A stretch of DNA of 9,303 nucleotides from Spirochaetaceae bacterium (GCA_031290205.1 JAITNZ010000239.1:1-9303); one strand, 5' to 3'. Counted from the first letter of the stretch, positions 1 through 7,341 are shown. Notes: generated by a model not told the origin, from the sequence alone. A program made the numbers and translations.

Positions 1-124
1 TTATAATATTTTCACACACGGTATCAGGCACGCTTCGACACGAGAGCGCCTGCGAACAAGACTTTTTACGCCATTATGGTGCAAAAATAATTTTGACAGC
101 CGGAAAGACGGCAAAGGATTTTTT
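1..124 (+). other. 5' leader region without a gene
   Basis: No open frame here is convincing; the minus-strand frames are shadows of the lipoprotein gene. A short hairpin GCCG-gaaaga-CGGC lies at 99-112, just before the ribosome binding site of the next gene. A TTGACA occurs at 92-97, but there is no matching -10 box before the start codon at 125, so I do not call a promoter. The operon promoter may lie upstream of the window. Confidence 0.4.
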
Positions 125-736
125 ATGAAAAGAGAAAAGAAATTGGAGAGAAAATTGAGGGGGAAAATTGCGGCGGCAGTGGTGATGCTTGCTCTTATCG
201 CAAGTTGCGCGACAGGCGGCGGCGGAAGTTCTTCCGCATCGTCGGGGCGGACTATTCGCGGCGGCAATGTTCCGCAATTCGTGAGAGATGCCGTTAAAAA
301 CGCGTCGGAAGACATGCTGGTTGGCATTGGCACCGCGAGACTTGCCACCCTTAGCCAATCGAGGACCATGTCTGCGGCACGGGGGCGCGCCGAGATTGCG
401 CGTCAGCTTGATACCCTCATCAAAGACATGATTCGGGATTATCAGGCTTCAAGCGAACTCGATTCGAAATCGGCGCTGGCGTTTGCGGAAACCATTACCG
501 TGTCTCTTTCGCAATCGCGATTACAGGGCGCGTCTGTGGTGAATGAAGACATGGATAAATCCGGCAACTATTGGACAGTCGTGCAGATGAGCAAAGAGGA
601 TGCCGCAAAAGAAATCAATCAGGCAAGCGCGCAGGCAAAACTTAAAGTTCCCGCAGCGGCGTCTTTTGATGCGGAAGCGAGGATGAACGCCGCGTTTGAC
701 GCCGTAAAGAAAGATATGCAGGTGATGGACAAGTAA
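125..736 (+). CDS. LPP20-like lipoprotein
   Basis: A 203-residue predicted lipoprotein. It has a basic n-region (MKREKKLERKLRGK), a hydrophobic stretch at residues 15-26 and a lipobox LIASC, with Cys28 as the expected lipidation site. A low-complexity Gly/Ser linker follows (about 31-47). The mature part looks like the LPP20 family: a P-x-F-V segment near residue 50, a short G-I-G-T-A strand near 68-71, then an Ala/Arg-rich helix (80-105) and a NYWTVVQMSKEDA strand-helix end (148-160). The family is found in outer-membrane lipoproteins of spirochaetes and epsilonproteobacteria, and its function is mostly unknown. The ATG at 125 has an AAAGGA six bases upstream. The gene ends four bases before the next lipoprotein gene, so the two are probably co-transcribed. 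Lipoprotein status is firm; the family call is by pattern only. Confidence 0.8.
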   Translation: MKREKKLERKLRGKIAAAVVMLALIASCATGGGGSSSASSGRTIRGGNVPQFVRDAVKNASEDMLVGIGTARLATLSQSRTMSAARGRAEIARQLDTLIKDMIRDYQASSELDSKSALAFAETITVSLSQSRLQGASVVNEDMDKSGNYWTVVQMSKEDAAKEINQASAQAKLKVPAAASFDAEARMNAAFDAVKKDMQVMDK

Positions 737-740
737 GCGC

Positions 741-2168
741 ATGGAACGGGGGCGCACTATCATTTTGTTCATCGCGTTATTCATCGCGGGCGTCCTCATT
801 GCCGGCTGTGCCAGTTCAAACGACATGAACTGGGGGCAGCCGGCAGTGGAAAAATTGCAGACATTATTGATAAAACTCCCTGCCGACACGGCGGAAACCA
901 TGTATTTTCGAGGCATATCGGCGCGCAAACGCAGTTTGCAGGAGGCGCTTAAAGATGCCGAGAATGATGCGAGAATACGCGTGTCGGGATATATTTCATA
1001 TTTAGTTGAAGAAAAAATAGAGGATGCGACACGATATAGAGCAAGCAACGGAAGAGTCGTTGAAAATACCGAAACAGCGCTTATCGCCTCCTCATCGTCC
1101 ACCAGCGCGGTGCTTAACGGAGTAAAAACAATCGATGAACAAATTACGCCGCGCTCACCCGATGGCACTGTGGAAGTCCAGATTGTCGTCGCGGTCGATA
1201 GAAAACTTCTTGAACAAGCAACGGACGATTTTAATACCAAGCGCGCTGCCGCACGAACGCTGCGCTTTATCAATGTCCGCGTCTATACCGCAAGCAACGA
1301 AGTTATAGCCGAAATAGCTGCGGATACAAACATTAATTTAGGCGCGCTCAATTGTATATTAAGCTATAGCGGCGTCCGCGACGAACAATCGGTGCATGTT
1401 GGCGGCACGGTGCGCTTTCGCATTAAACCCGCGCGGCTCAGCCCGGGAATGCACAGCGGCGTGCTTGAATTACAAATAAAAAAAATAGCGCCCGGCGTTG
1501 AAAATCTGCGCCGCGACATAACTTTTGAAATTACAAAAGATGACCTTCCCCCATTTTGGTTTTTATGGAACGGCGATGATTCATGGAAATATAAATGGAT
1601 ATACGCGGGACTGCGGGTGGGAATCGCGCCGCATAATTATGTATTAAACACATCGGCGCATCTGAGTGCGGAACAACATTCCAGTTTTGAAATCGCCGCA
1701 TTATGCGACCTGCAACTCTTCAGTCTACTATCACTGCAAACAGAAATAGTTTTTTCAGCGGATAAAGTGAGCGTTGATAATCCCGATCATGGCATTATCA
1801 GCGCGAGTTCAAACACGCTCTCTATTCCGCTGCTTGCAAAGCTCACGGTGAAGCCGGGCATTTTTTATCTGTCCGCCTTCACCGGTCCTAATTTTATTTT
1901 CCCGCTGGGGCAGCTGGAACTAACCCAAAACGGCGCCTCGACGTTTTATGATTTTTCATCGACTGTTGGCTGGACAGTCGGCGCCGATGCCGGAATGCAA
2001 TTAGGACCCGGCATTCTTTTTCTTGACCTGCGCTATACAGGCGATTTCAAATTCGTCCAATCAAACGGCGAAGGACAATATCGCAGAAATATATTTTCAA
2101 TATCACTCGGCTATAATTACGGATTTATAGATAAAACAAGAGAAGGAGTTCAGCATGAATTTTTTTAA
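741..2168 (+). CDS. Lipoprotein with LPP20-like domain and C-terminal beta-barrel
   Basis: A 475-residue protein. Residues 1-22 form a signal peptide with lipobox LIAGC (Cys23). Residues about 40-165 resemble the LPP20-like domain of the gene before it: an F-R-G-I-S strand, an Ala/Arg-rich helix EALKDAENDARIR, and a VEVQIVVAVDRKLLEQA end. About 175-268 is beta-rich and Ig-like. From about 285 the chain alternates aromatic and small residues in strand-length blocks (YKWIYAGLRVGIAP, FYLSAFTGPNFIFP, GILFLDLRYTGDF, IFSISLGYNYGF), typical of an 8-10 strand outer-membrane barrel. Start: ATG at 741 with a weak AGGTGATGG about 12 bases upstream, so translation is probably coupled to the preceding gene. 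The 3' end overlaps the next start by 14 bases. An N-terminal lipid anchor on a barrel protein is unusual. The barrel call rests on strand pattern only. Confidence 0.75.
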   Translation: MERGRTIILFIALFIAGVLIAGCASSNDMNWGQPAVEKLQTLLIKLPADTAETMYFRGISARKRSLQEALKDAENDARIRVSGYISYLVEEKIEDATRYRASNGRVVENTETALIASSSSTSAVLNGVKTIDEQITPRSPDGTVEVQIVVAVDRKLLEQATDDFNTKRAAARTLRFINVRVYTASNEVIAEIAADTNINLGALNCILSYSGVRDEQSVHVGGTVRFRIKPARLSPGMHSGVLELQIKKIAPGVENLRRDITFEITKDDLPPFWFLWNGDDSWKYKWIYAGLRVGIAPHNYVLNTSAHLSAEQHSSFEIAALCDLQLFSLLSLQTEIVFSADKVSVDNPDHGIISASSNTLSIPLLAKLTVKPGIFYLSAFTGPNFIFPLGQLELTQNGASTFYDFSSTVGWTVGADAGMQLGPGILFLDLRYTGDFKFVQSNGEGQYRRNIFSISLGYNYGFIDKTREGVQHEFF

Positions 2169-5100
2169 GACAAATTATGAATATCAATATGGGCGCATCC
2201 CCGCCACACGAGTACAGGCTTTCACCACAGCCGGGCGCGATGCGCCCGTATCAAACGACAAGCCTAATAAAAACACCCTACGGGTGCGGGGTCGGGCTTT
2301 TCGGGGTTTCATTCCCTACGCTACGCTACGGGAACGCTTCGCGCCCCTACAATCCCTTGCGCGTCAGGTGGCGTTGCATTGCTCTGTAGCGGCGCTGGTC
2401 CTTGTTCTGCTCTTCGCCGCGTGCGACCAGCCCTCACAAAACGACTCTTCACTCTTTGCGCCGCCGGTACCACCCGCGCCGGTAGATTACCGTCCCGCCG
2501 CGCCCGCTGCGCCGCAACTTCTCCCCTCGGACAGTTTTATGACCGTGCGCTGGAATCCCGTCGAAGGCGCACAACAATACGAAGTATATATCGGCACAGA
2601 CCGGGACGCGCCGCCAGAAGCGCCCAGCGAAACAACAACAGAAATTGTTACGGTCATTCTCAACCTCGAAAATCACACGAAATATTATGTCTGGCTTAAA
2701 ACAGTAAATGCAAATGGGACGAGCGCTTATAGCGCTCCCGCTTACGGCACCCCCTGGCCCTCAAACGAAGCGCCGGAGGCGCCGGAAAATGTCGTGGTCG
2801 CGGCGGGCATGGAAAAACTTAACGTCCGTTGGGATGCTGCCGGAGGCGCTGCCAACTACGACATATATTTCTCTGAATCATCAACTCCGCCAAGTGCGTC
2901 TGCCGTAACAACAGAAAAAACTTCCGCGCTTCTTTCCTCTCTTATAAATAACACAATTTATTATGTGTGGGTAAAAGCCGTGAACAGCGTAGGCGCGAGT
3001 GATTGGAGCGCAATGAAAGTCGGGATGCCGAAAGCGCCTACAACGCCGCCCGCAGCCCCCGAAAAACCTGTTTTAAGCGCCGGTAACAAAAGGCTCACCG
3101 TGAGCTGGCAAGCGGTGGAAATGACAGCCGCCTACGAACTGTGGTACGGCGCATCATCGAACCAAGCCGCCGCCGCCCAGTACGGCGACGACATAGACGG
3201 CGGGGAATCGCAGACGGTTATCACAGGCCTCGAAAACGGCACAGCCTACTATGTGTGGCTGCGCGCAAAGAACAGCGTAGGCGCAAGCGGCTTTAGCCCC
3301 GTCTCAAGCGCGACGCCTTCGGCATTTGCTGAAGCGCCGTCCTCGACTGCCGCGCCCACAGTAACGGCGGCAGTCGCCGCGCTCGCCATCCAGTGGACAA
3401 CCGTCGAAGGCGCGAGCGTCTATGAAATCTGGCTAGGCACCTCAGAAAATTATATCTTCGCGACAAAGCGCGTCGGCGATGTAAGCGGTACAAGCACAAG
3501 GCTCACCGGACTGAGCAACGACACAACATACTATGTGTGGATAAAGGCGAAAAACAACGCCGGAACCGGCGGCTTTAGCCCTGCGGCAAGCGGCACACCC
3601 TCTGCATTTGCCGTAGCACCCACCACTCCCGCAGCACCGACTGTGATAATAGGAAATCAACAGCTTTCTCTTATTTGGAATGCTGTTGAAGGCGCTGATG
3701 TCTATGAAGTCTGGCTGGGAACATCAAACAACACGGCATCTGCCGCTAAACGCGGTAGCGATATGAGCGATTTGTCACTCGTCATCGACAGTTTAAGCAA
3801 TGGGACAAGCTATTACATTTGGCTTAAGGCAAAAAATGCAAGTGGTGCAAGCGGCTTCAGCCCTGCGGCAAGCGGAATTCCATTTACAATGACCAACCCG
3901 CCGTCAGTACCTACAGCTCCAACTGTCAGTATAGGCAGTACAGAACTAATGATAAGTTGGAGTGCGGTAGCAGGTGCGTCCGCTTACGAATTATGGTACG
4001 GAACCACAAACAGCAGCGGCAGTGCCACGCAAAGCGGCGGCGATATTAACGCAACTTCTGCAACAATTACTAGCCTGACAAATGGCACAAGCTACTATGT
4101 TTGGCTCAAGGCGAAAAACGATGCCGGCACAAGTAGCTTTAGTCCTATGGCAAGCGGTAAACCCATGGGCACGATGGGCGCACCCACAATAACTGCGGGT
4201 GATGGTTATCTTGCCGTAAGCTGGTCTGCCGTTGCCGGAGCGGAACAGTACGAGTTGTATTATGGGACAAGCGCCGCGCCAACAACGCTTTCTGCGACAG
4301 TCAGCGGCACATCCACCGTCATTACCGGTTTGACAGGCGGGACGCTTTACTATGTACGCCTCAAAGCCAAGAACCCGACCGGCACATCGGCTTATGGAAC
4401 GGCGGCAAGCGGGACGCCTACAATCAACGCAGGACTATATGATGGGGCTATTGATACAGCGCATAGAGTCGGCAGTCTGAATTTGTCCGGGGCTATTAGT
4501 TATTTGTCAACAAACATCGTAAGCGGTCATAATTATTTCATCGTTCTTGAATCGGACGAATCCGCTTCACCAATCAGTCTGGCATATCCGGGAAAAACAG
4601 TCGGAATTACCCTTGTGGGTATCGGCGAGGAGAGAACAATAAGCCTTTCCGCAAATGGTTCACTGTTTACGGTAGGCTCTGGTGTAACTCTAACGCTGGA
4701 TAATAACATTATGCTTGTTGGCAGGAGCGACAATACCACGAGCCTTGTTAATGTCTACTCCGGTGGAACGCTAATTATGAATGACGGCTCGAAAATAACT
4801 GGAAATACGAATTTAACGTACGGTTCTGCTAATAGTGGCGGTGTCGGTGTCTCTTCAGGAGGAAGCTTCACGATGAACGGAGGAACCATCAGTGGTAACT
4901 CCGCTAGATATCATGGAGGCGGTGTTTATTCCAGCGGAACATTTACAATGAACAGCGGAGTTATCAGCAGCAATTCAACACAATATAACGGCGGCGGTGT
5001 ATATTCCGTAGGAACCATCACTATGAACGGCGGAACCATCAACAGTAATACAGCATCTACTGCTGGTAGCGGCGGCGGTGCTTATTCATATGGAATATTC

Positions 5101-5496
5101 ATCATGAGTGGCGGAACAATCAGTGGAAACAGTGCCTATAACATGGGCGGCGGTGTTTATTCCAGCGGAACTTACACTATGAATGGCGGAACAATCAGCG
5201 GTAATACGAACTTTTTTGCAGGTGCTGTCTATATAGCTACTCGCGGAATATTTAAAAAAACACCACCTTCAGGTGGCAGTAATAGCGGTATTATATACGG
5301 GCCCGAGGCAACCGGAACTGATACAAATGGCGTTCCCTTAAAGAATGCCAACACCAGCGGTTCGGGCGGGGCGTCTGTATATTATAGTCCAACACTATCA
5401 AAATACCGTAACACCACTGCCAACCAAACCGACCACATCGACACCACCACTGGCAGGGGTTTGAGCACGAGCGGCACTGCGCCGTTTGGGGAATAA
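2155..5496 (+). CDS. Giant surface lipoprotein: seven FN3 domains plus beta-helix
   Basis: A 1113-residue predicted surface lipoprotein. The ATG at 2155 has a strong GAAGGAG at 2142-2148. The signal peptide does not begin at residue 1: the hydrophobic core and lipobox LFAAC lie at residues 75-90 (Cys90), behind about 59 residues encoded by an inserted palindromic repeat. After a Pro-rich linker come seven FN3 domains of about 90 residues each (starting near 115, 205, 295, 393, 489, 581 and 673), each with the W, Y-E-[VIL], L-x-N-x-T-x-Y-Y-V-W and KAxNxxGxSxFS signatures. A linker follows (about 760-870), then about six 24-residue beta-helix turns of the type MNGGTISGN...GGGVYSSG (about 872-1035), and a tail ending SGTAPFGE. 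Such proteins are common in host-associated treponemes and are thought to act in adhesion or carbohydrate contact; the ligand is unknown. It overlaps the barrel gene by 14 bases and ends 11 bases before the next start. Confidence 0.85.
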   Translation: MNFFKTNYEYQYGRIPATRVQAFTTAGRDAPVSNDKPNKNTLRVRGRAFRGFIPYATLRERFAPLQSLARQVALHCSVAALVLVLLFAACDQPSQNDSSLFAPPVPPAPVDYRPAAPAAPQLLPSDSFMTVRWNPVEGAQQYEVYIGTDRDAPPEAPSETTTEIVTVILNLENHTKYYVWLKTVNANGTSAYSAPAYGTPWPSNEAPEAPENVVVAAGMEKLNVRWDAAGGAANYDIYFSESSTPPSASAVTTEKTSALLSSLINNTIYYVWVKAVNSVGASDWSAMKVGMPKAPTTPPAAPEKPVLSAGNKRLTVSWQAVEMTAAYELWYGASSNQAAAAQYGDDIDGGESQTVITGLENGTAYYVWLRAKNSVGASGFSPVSSATPSAFAEAPSSTAAPTVTAAVAALAIQWTTVEGASVYEIWLGTSENYIFATKRVGDVSGTSTRLTGLSNDTTYYVWIKAKNNAGTGGFSPAASGTPSAFAVAPTTPAAPTVIIGNQQLSLIWNAVEGADVYEVWLGTSNNTASAAKRGSDMSDLSLVIDSLSNGTSYYIWLKAKNASGASGFSPAASGIPFTMTNPPSVPTAPTVSIGSTELMISWSAVAGASAYELWYGTTNSSGSATQSGGDINATSATITSLTNGTSYYVWLKAKNDAGTSSFSPMASGKPMGTMGAPTITAGDGYLAVSWSAVAGAEQYELYYGTSAAPTTLSATVSGTSTVITGLTGGTLYYVRLKAKNPTGTSAYGTAASGTPTINAGLYDGAIDTAHRVGSLNLSGAISYLSTNIVSGHNYFIVLESDESASPISLAYPGKTVGITLVGIGEERTISLSANGSLFTVGSGVTLTLDNNIMLVGRSDNTTSLVNVYSGGTLIMNDGSKITGNTNLTYGSANSGGVGVSSGGSFTMNGGTISGNSARYHGGGVYSSGTFTMNSGVISSNSTQYNGGGVYSVGTITMNGGTINSNTASTAGSGGGAYSYGIFIMSGGTISGNSAYNMGGGVYSSGTYTMNGGTISGNTNFFAGAVYIATRGIFKKTPPSGGSNSGIIYGPEATGTDTNGVPLKNANTSGSGGASVYYSPTLSKYRNTTANQTDHIDTTTGRGLSTSGTAPFGE
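2187..2367 (+). repeat. Palindromic repeat element inserted in frame in the FN3 gene
   Basis: This stretch contains several nested inverted repeats and separates the normal gene start from the signal-peptide core. One 13-bp stem with a single G-U pair joins 2187-2199 (ending GGGCGCATC) to 2239-2251 (starting GATGCGCCC). A competing 7-bp stem CGGGCGC-gat-CGCCCG type lies at 2232-2248. A hairpin CACCC-tac-GGGTG lies at 2274-2286, inside an outer AAGCC/GGCTT pair (2260-2264 with 2295-2299). A TTCCC/GGGAA stem (2312-2334) encloses TACGC repeats. Its translation (residues about 13-71) is Arg/Pro-rich and unlike any signal peptide. The element keeps the frame open. Exact ends are uncertain; they are inferred from where protein-like sequence stops and resumes. 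Confidence 0.65.
2758..4430 (+). repeat. Tandem FN3-coding repeats
   Basis: Repeats two to seven of the FN3 array are alike at DNA level as well as protein level. The TACTATGTGTGG-type codons for Y-Y-V-W and the GGCTTTAGCCC-type codons for G-F-S-P recur with a spacing of roughly 270-290 bases. Repeats three to six (about 3037-4165) are the closest to one another, which points to recent duplication or recombination between units. The array could easily change copy number or be mis-assembled from short reads. Confidence 0.7.
4770..5250 (+). repeat. Beta-helix-coding tandem repeats
   Basis: About six degenerate repeats of 72-84 bases encode the turn motif [FYI]-[TI]-M-[NS]-G-G-T-I-[SN]-[GS]-N followed by a G-G-G-[VA]-Y block. 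The best units start near 4871, 4942, 5014, 5098 and 5172, with a weaker one near 4770. They encode a right-handed parallel beta-helix of the kind seen in polymorphic outer-membrane and pectate-lyase-like proteins. Confidence 0.75.
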
Positions 5497-5510
5497 GGGG
5501 GAAATTTATG
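5466..5510 (+). repeat. Junction repeat copy 1 (tail, stop, RBS, start)
   Basis: This is the first of three related junctions. It encodes the FN3 protein tail S-G-T-A-P-F-G-E and stop, then GGGGGAAATTT and the ATG of the next gene. The 13-mer CGCCGTTTGGGGA at 5480-5492 is identical to the one in copy 2 (6192-6204). The ribosome binding site with GGGGGAA and a short T-rich spacer is also shared between copies 1 and 2. Confidence 0.6.
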
Positions 5511-6167
5511 TGGAAGAAAAACTTAGTAATTATGGCATTTATACTTGGTATAGGGTCTCTGCTTTGGCTGGTATATACGTATGCCCCAAACGGCAAAGAT
5601 TTTTTAACGTTACTGCTAAATGCTTCGGGTTTTGCCGGCGCTGCCGCCGTTATGGGAATCTTTTATACAAAAGGAGAAAAGCAGAAAAAAGAAACAGAAG
5701 TAATCAAACATGAACCCGAAAGCATTTCAAGTGCTAAGGGTATTCAGAAAATATTAGAAGATATAGTAAAAGAAGCAGTTGCTCCTTTTAAACGGTATAA
5801 ATTCACAAAATATATATTGTCCATAGATCCAACACGAGAAGAAATTGCAGAAGCGTATAAATTTGATAAACAATATGGTATTTCAGGAAGCGAAGAATCA
5901 TTGACAAAGAAATACAGAGAAGCATCGACATATTCTGAAAAATTGTTAGAGGAATTTTATGAAAAAAATGGCGGGAAAGATAATTTTATAAAATCGTATC
6001 ACAGAGGATTAAAATTACCTCCAAATGTATGGATCTTATCTTACAGAAAAATTGGTACCTATTCCAAAAAAGGTAAAGCTGTGTTTGTTAAAGAAGAATT
6101 TAGACAGTCTGATAATGTATTCAGCATTACGGTTTGGTGTACAAAAAATCATAGTGCGCCACTTTGA
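5508..6167 (+). CDS. Membrane-anchored protein of unknown family
   Basis: A 219-residue protein that I do not recognise. Two hydrophobic segments lie at the N-terminus (about 6-26, and about 32-53 ending in GIFYTKG). A highly charged Lys/Glu region follows (54-75), then a mixed helical and beta soluble part (about 85-219) with a KYREASTYSEKLLEEFYEKNGG helix and a WILSYRKIGTYSKKGKAVFVKEEF beta pair. It is probably an inner-membrane protein with a cytoplasmic C-terminal domain. The ATG at 5508 has GGGGGAA six bases upstream, 11 bases after the FN3 stop. Base composition is much more AT-rich than the FN3 gene. The present stop (TGA at 6165) comes just before an out-of-frame VSEASGKSPFGE-stop reading at 6170-6207, so the original C-terminus was probably about a dozen residues longer. 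It sits directly before the cyclase-like gene and may be its partner or effector, but no ligand-binding domain is visible. Confidence 0.7.
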   Translation: MWKKNLVIMAFILGIGSLLWLVYTYAPNGKDFLTLLLNASGFAGAAAVMGIFYTKGEKQKKETEVIKHEPESISSAKGIQKILEDIVKEAVAPFKRYKFTKYILSIDPTREEIAEAYKFDKQYGISGSEESLTKKYREASTYSEKLLEEFYEKNGGKDNFIKSYHRGLKLPPNVWILSYRKIGTYSKKGKAVFVKEEFRQSDNVFSITVWCTKNHSAPL

Positions 6168-6172
6168 AAGTT

Positions 6173-6222
6173 AGTGAAGCGTCTGGCAAATCGCCGTTTG
6201 GGGAGTGATGGGGGAAGTTATG
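6173..6222 (+). repeat. Junction repeat copy 2
   Basis: It encodes S-E-A-S-G-K-S-P-F-G-E-stop in the frame starting at 6173, then GGGGGAAGTT and the ATG of the cyclase-like gene. It shares CGCCGTTTGGGGA with copy 1 and the 14-mer CTGGCAAATCGCCG (6183-6196) with copy 3 (7082-7095). It is not joined in frame to the gene before it: a one-base shift between 6155 and 6165 would be needed. Confidence 0.6.
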
Positions 6223-7107
6223 AAAATAGAAAAAGAAATATCCGAAGTAAATGGAAATATTGTAAAGGAAGGTTTTATATGTTTTTTTGATATTCTCGGA
6301 TATAAGAATATTCTGGAAAACAATACCATTAATAAATGCGCTCAAATAATTAATAATATACTGCTTAAGTTGCAGGAGAAAGTAAAGTCTGAGTTTACTG
6401 ATTTGAGTGGTAAACCAAAAGCGACAAGGGGCTTCTCATCGGATGATGTTAAATCATTAGAAGAAGATCGAAAATCTTTTTTTGATAATTACTTAAATAT
6501 TATTATGGTTTCCGATTCTATTGTTCTGTTTTTTGATTTTACCGATAGCGGTATCGAAATAATTAATCATACTTGGTTAGCTCTACGTTATATTGCAACA
6601 TTCCAACGTGAAGCGTTTATTCAAGGTCTGCCTATGCGGGGCTGCTTGGATTTCGGAGAGTATTATTATCACAATTCTCTCTTCGCAGGGCAAACAATAG
6701 TAAATAGTTATGAGAAAGGAAATAACTTGGAGTTTTCAGGCGTTGTGGTTACAGATGATGCGTATAATCGTATAAAAATTATTTCTGAACAAAATGATTT
6801 TTATACAAAACTTCTTGATTGCGTTATATTTCGTTATTTATATCCGGTAAAAAACGGTCAAGATGAATCCGGTTATATAATTAAATGGTACGAAGAATGT
6901 GATTTTCCGGAAAATCAGGATATAAGGCAATTTATTTACGAATCATTTTATTGGTACAATAAAAATATCGATACAGCAACAGTCACAAAAATAAACAACA
7001 CCGAAAAAATACTGCGTTTTTTTCTTCTTAAATGCCGCACGCTATCGATACGAATAAGCACAAAGAAGGATGGGAGTGCGACTGGCAAATCGCCGCTTAT
7101 GGAGTAG
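6220..7107 (+). CDS. Class III nucleotide-cyclase-like protein
   Basis: A 295-residue soluble protein. I chose the ATG at 6220 because GGGGGAA lies at 6210-6216; an in-frame GTG at 6205 would place that site inside the gene. The fold signature of class III cyclases is visible in order: F-F-D-I-L-G-Y at 22-28 with metal-binding Asp24; V-S-D-S-I-V-L-F-F at 97-105 with Asp99 as the second metal ligand; and L-P-M-R-G-C-L-D-F-G-E at 137-147 followed by F-A-G-Q-T-I-V-N-S-Y-E-K at 155-166, matching the R-G-x-x-x-G-E...G...VN...E pattern. Both metal Asp residues are present, so activity is possible. The C-terminus (residues about 200-295) is not recognised and ends ATGKSPLME. Proteins of this divergent type are widespread and mostly uncharacterised; Pycsar anti-phage cyclases are a functional relative, but I cannot assign a product nucleotide. 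The gene is AT-rich (12 G/C of 60 at 6301-6360). Confidence 0.7.
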   Translation: MKIEKEISEVNGNIVKEGFICFFDILGYKNILENNTINKCAQIINNILLKLQEKVKSEFTDLSGKPKATRGFSSDDVKSLEEDRKSFFDNYLNIIMVSDSIVLFFDFTDSGIEIINHTWLALRYIATFQREAFIQGLPMRGCLDFGEYYYHNSLFAGQTIVNSYEKGNNLEFSGVVVTDDAYNRIKIISEQNDFYTKLLDCVIFRYLYPVKNGQDESGYIIKWYEECDFPENQDIRQFIYESFYWYNKNIDTATVTKINNTEKILRFFLLKCRTLSIRISTKKDGSATGKSPLME

Positions 7108-7116
7108 GAATGTATG
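7071..7116 (+). repeat. Junction repeat copy 3
   Basis: The end of the cyclase-like gene encodes G-S-A-T-G-K-S-P-L-M-E-stop. The DNA shares the 14-mer CTGGCAAATCGCCG with copy 2 and the following GGAGT. The GGGGG ribosome binding site of copies 1 and 2 is not kept; only TAGGAATGT precedes the ATG at 7114. Confidence 0.55.
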
Positions 7117-7321
7117 GATAAGGTGAACGAAAAAATCATAAGTGTTTCGAAATCAATAGTAAATGCCTTAGTAGCAACTATTCAGTATGCTGGCGGCTCA
7201 ATTAGCAGCATTAAGTGAATCAATAGACATAAACAAAATTTCACAGGATGATTTCAAAGATATTTTTGATAATACTCTGAATGATGTTATGAGAAATAGA
7301 AGCCTTGAAAAAAAGCATTAA
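7114..7321 (+). pseudogene. Small frameshifted gene of unknown function
   Basis: Seven bases after the cyclase-like stop, an ATG at 7114 opens MDKVNEKIISVSKSIVNALV and runs to a TGA at 7216-7218 (34 codons). From 7175 the frame shifted by one base is open and reads LAAQLAALSESIDINKISQ then DDFKDIFDNTLNDV, ending KKH at the TAA 7319-7321. Joined by a single-base frameshift between 7175 and 7215, the two halves give one helical acidic protein of about 69 residues. An internal ATG at 7187 could start the second half on its own, but it has no visible ribosome binding site. Options are a recent frameshift mutation, a sequencing error, or programmed frameshifting; no slippery site is obvious. Too short and unfamiliar to assign a role; it is the last gene of the AT-rich block. 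Confidence 0.5.
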
Positions 7322-7341
7322 CTAATATTTTGATAAAAAAC

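Noticed and set aside
92..97. TTGACA as the -35 box of the first gene
   Set aside because: No -10 box at a suitable distance before the ATG at 125.
2177..2699. Alternative plus-strand frames inside the 5' part of the FN3 gene
   Set aside because: They arise from the inserted repeat and from shadows of the FN3 frame. The FN3 frame has the lipobox and domain signatures.
5466..7116. Template/variable repeat pair of a diversity-generating retroelement
   Set aside because: The repeated junctions are short, differ without an A-specific pattern, and no reverse transcriptase is in the window.
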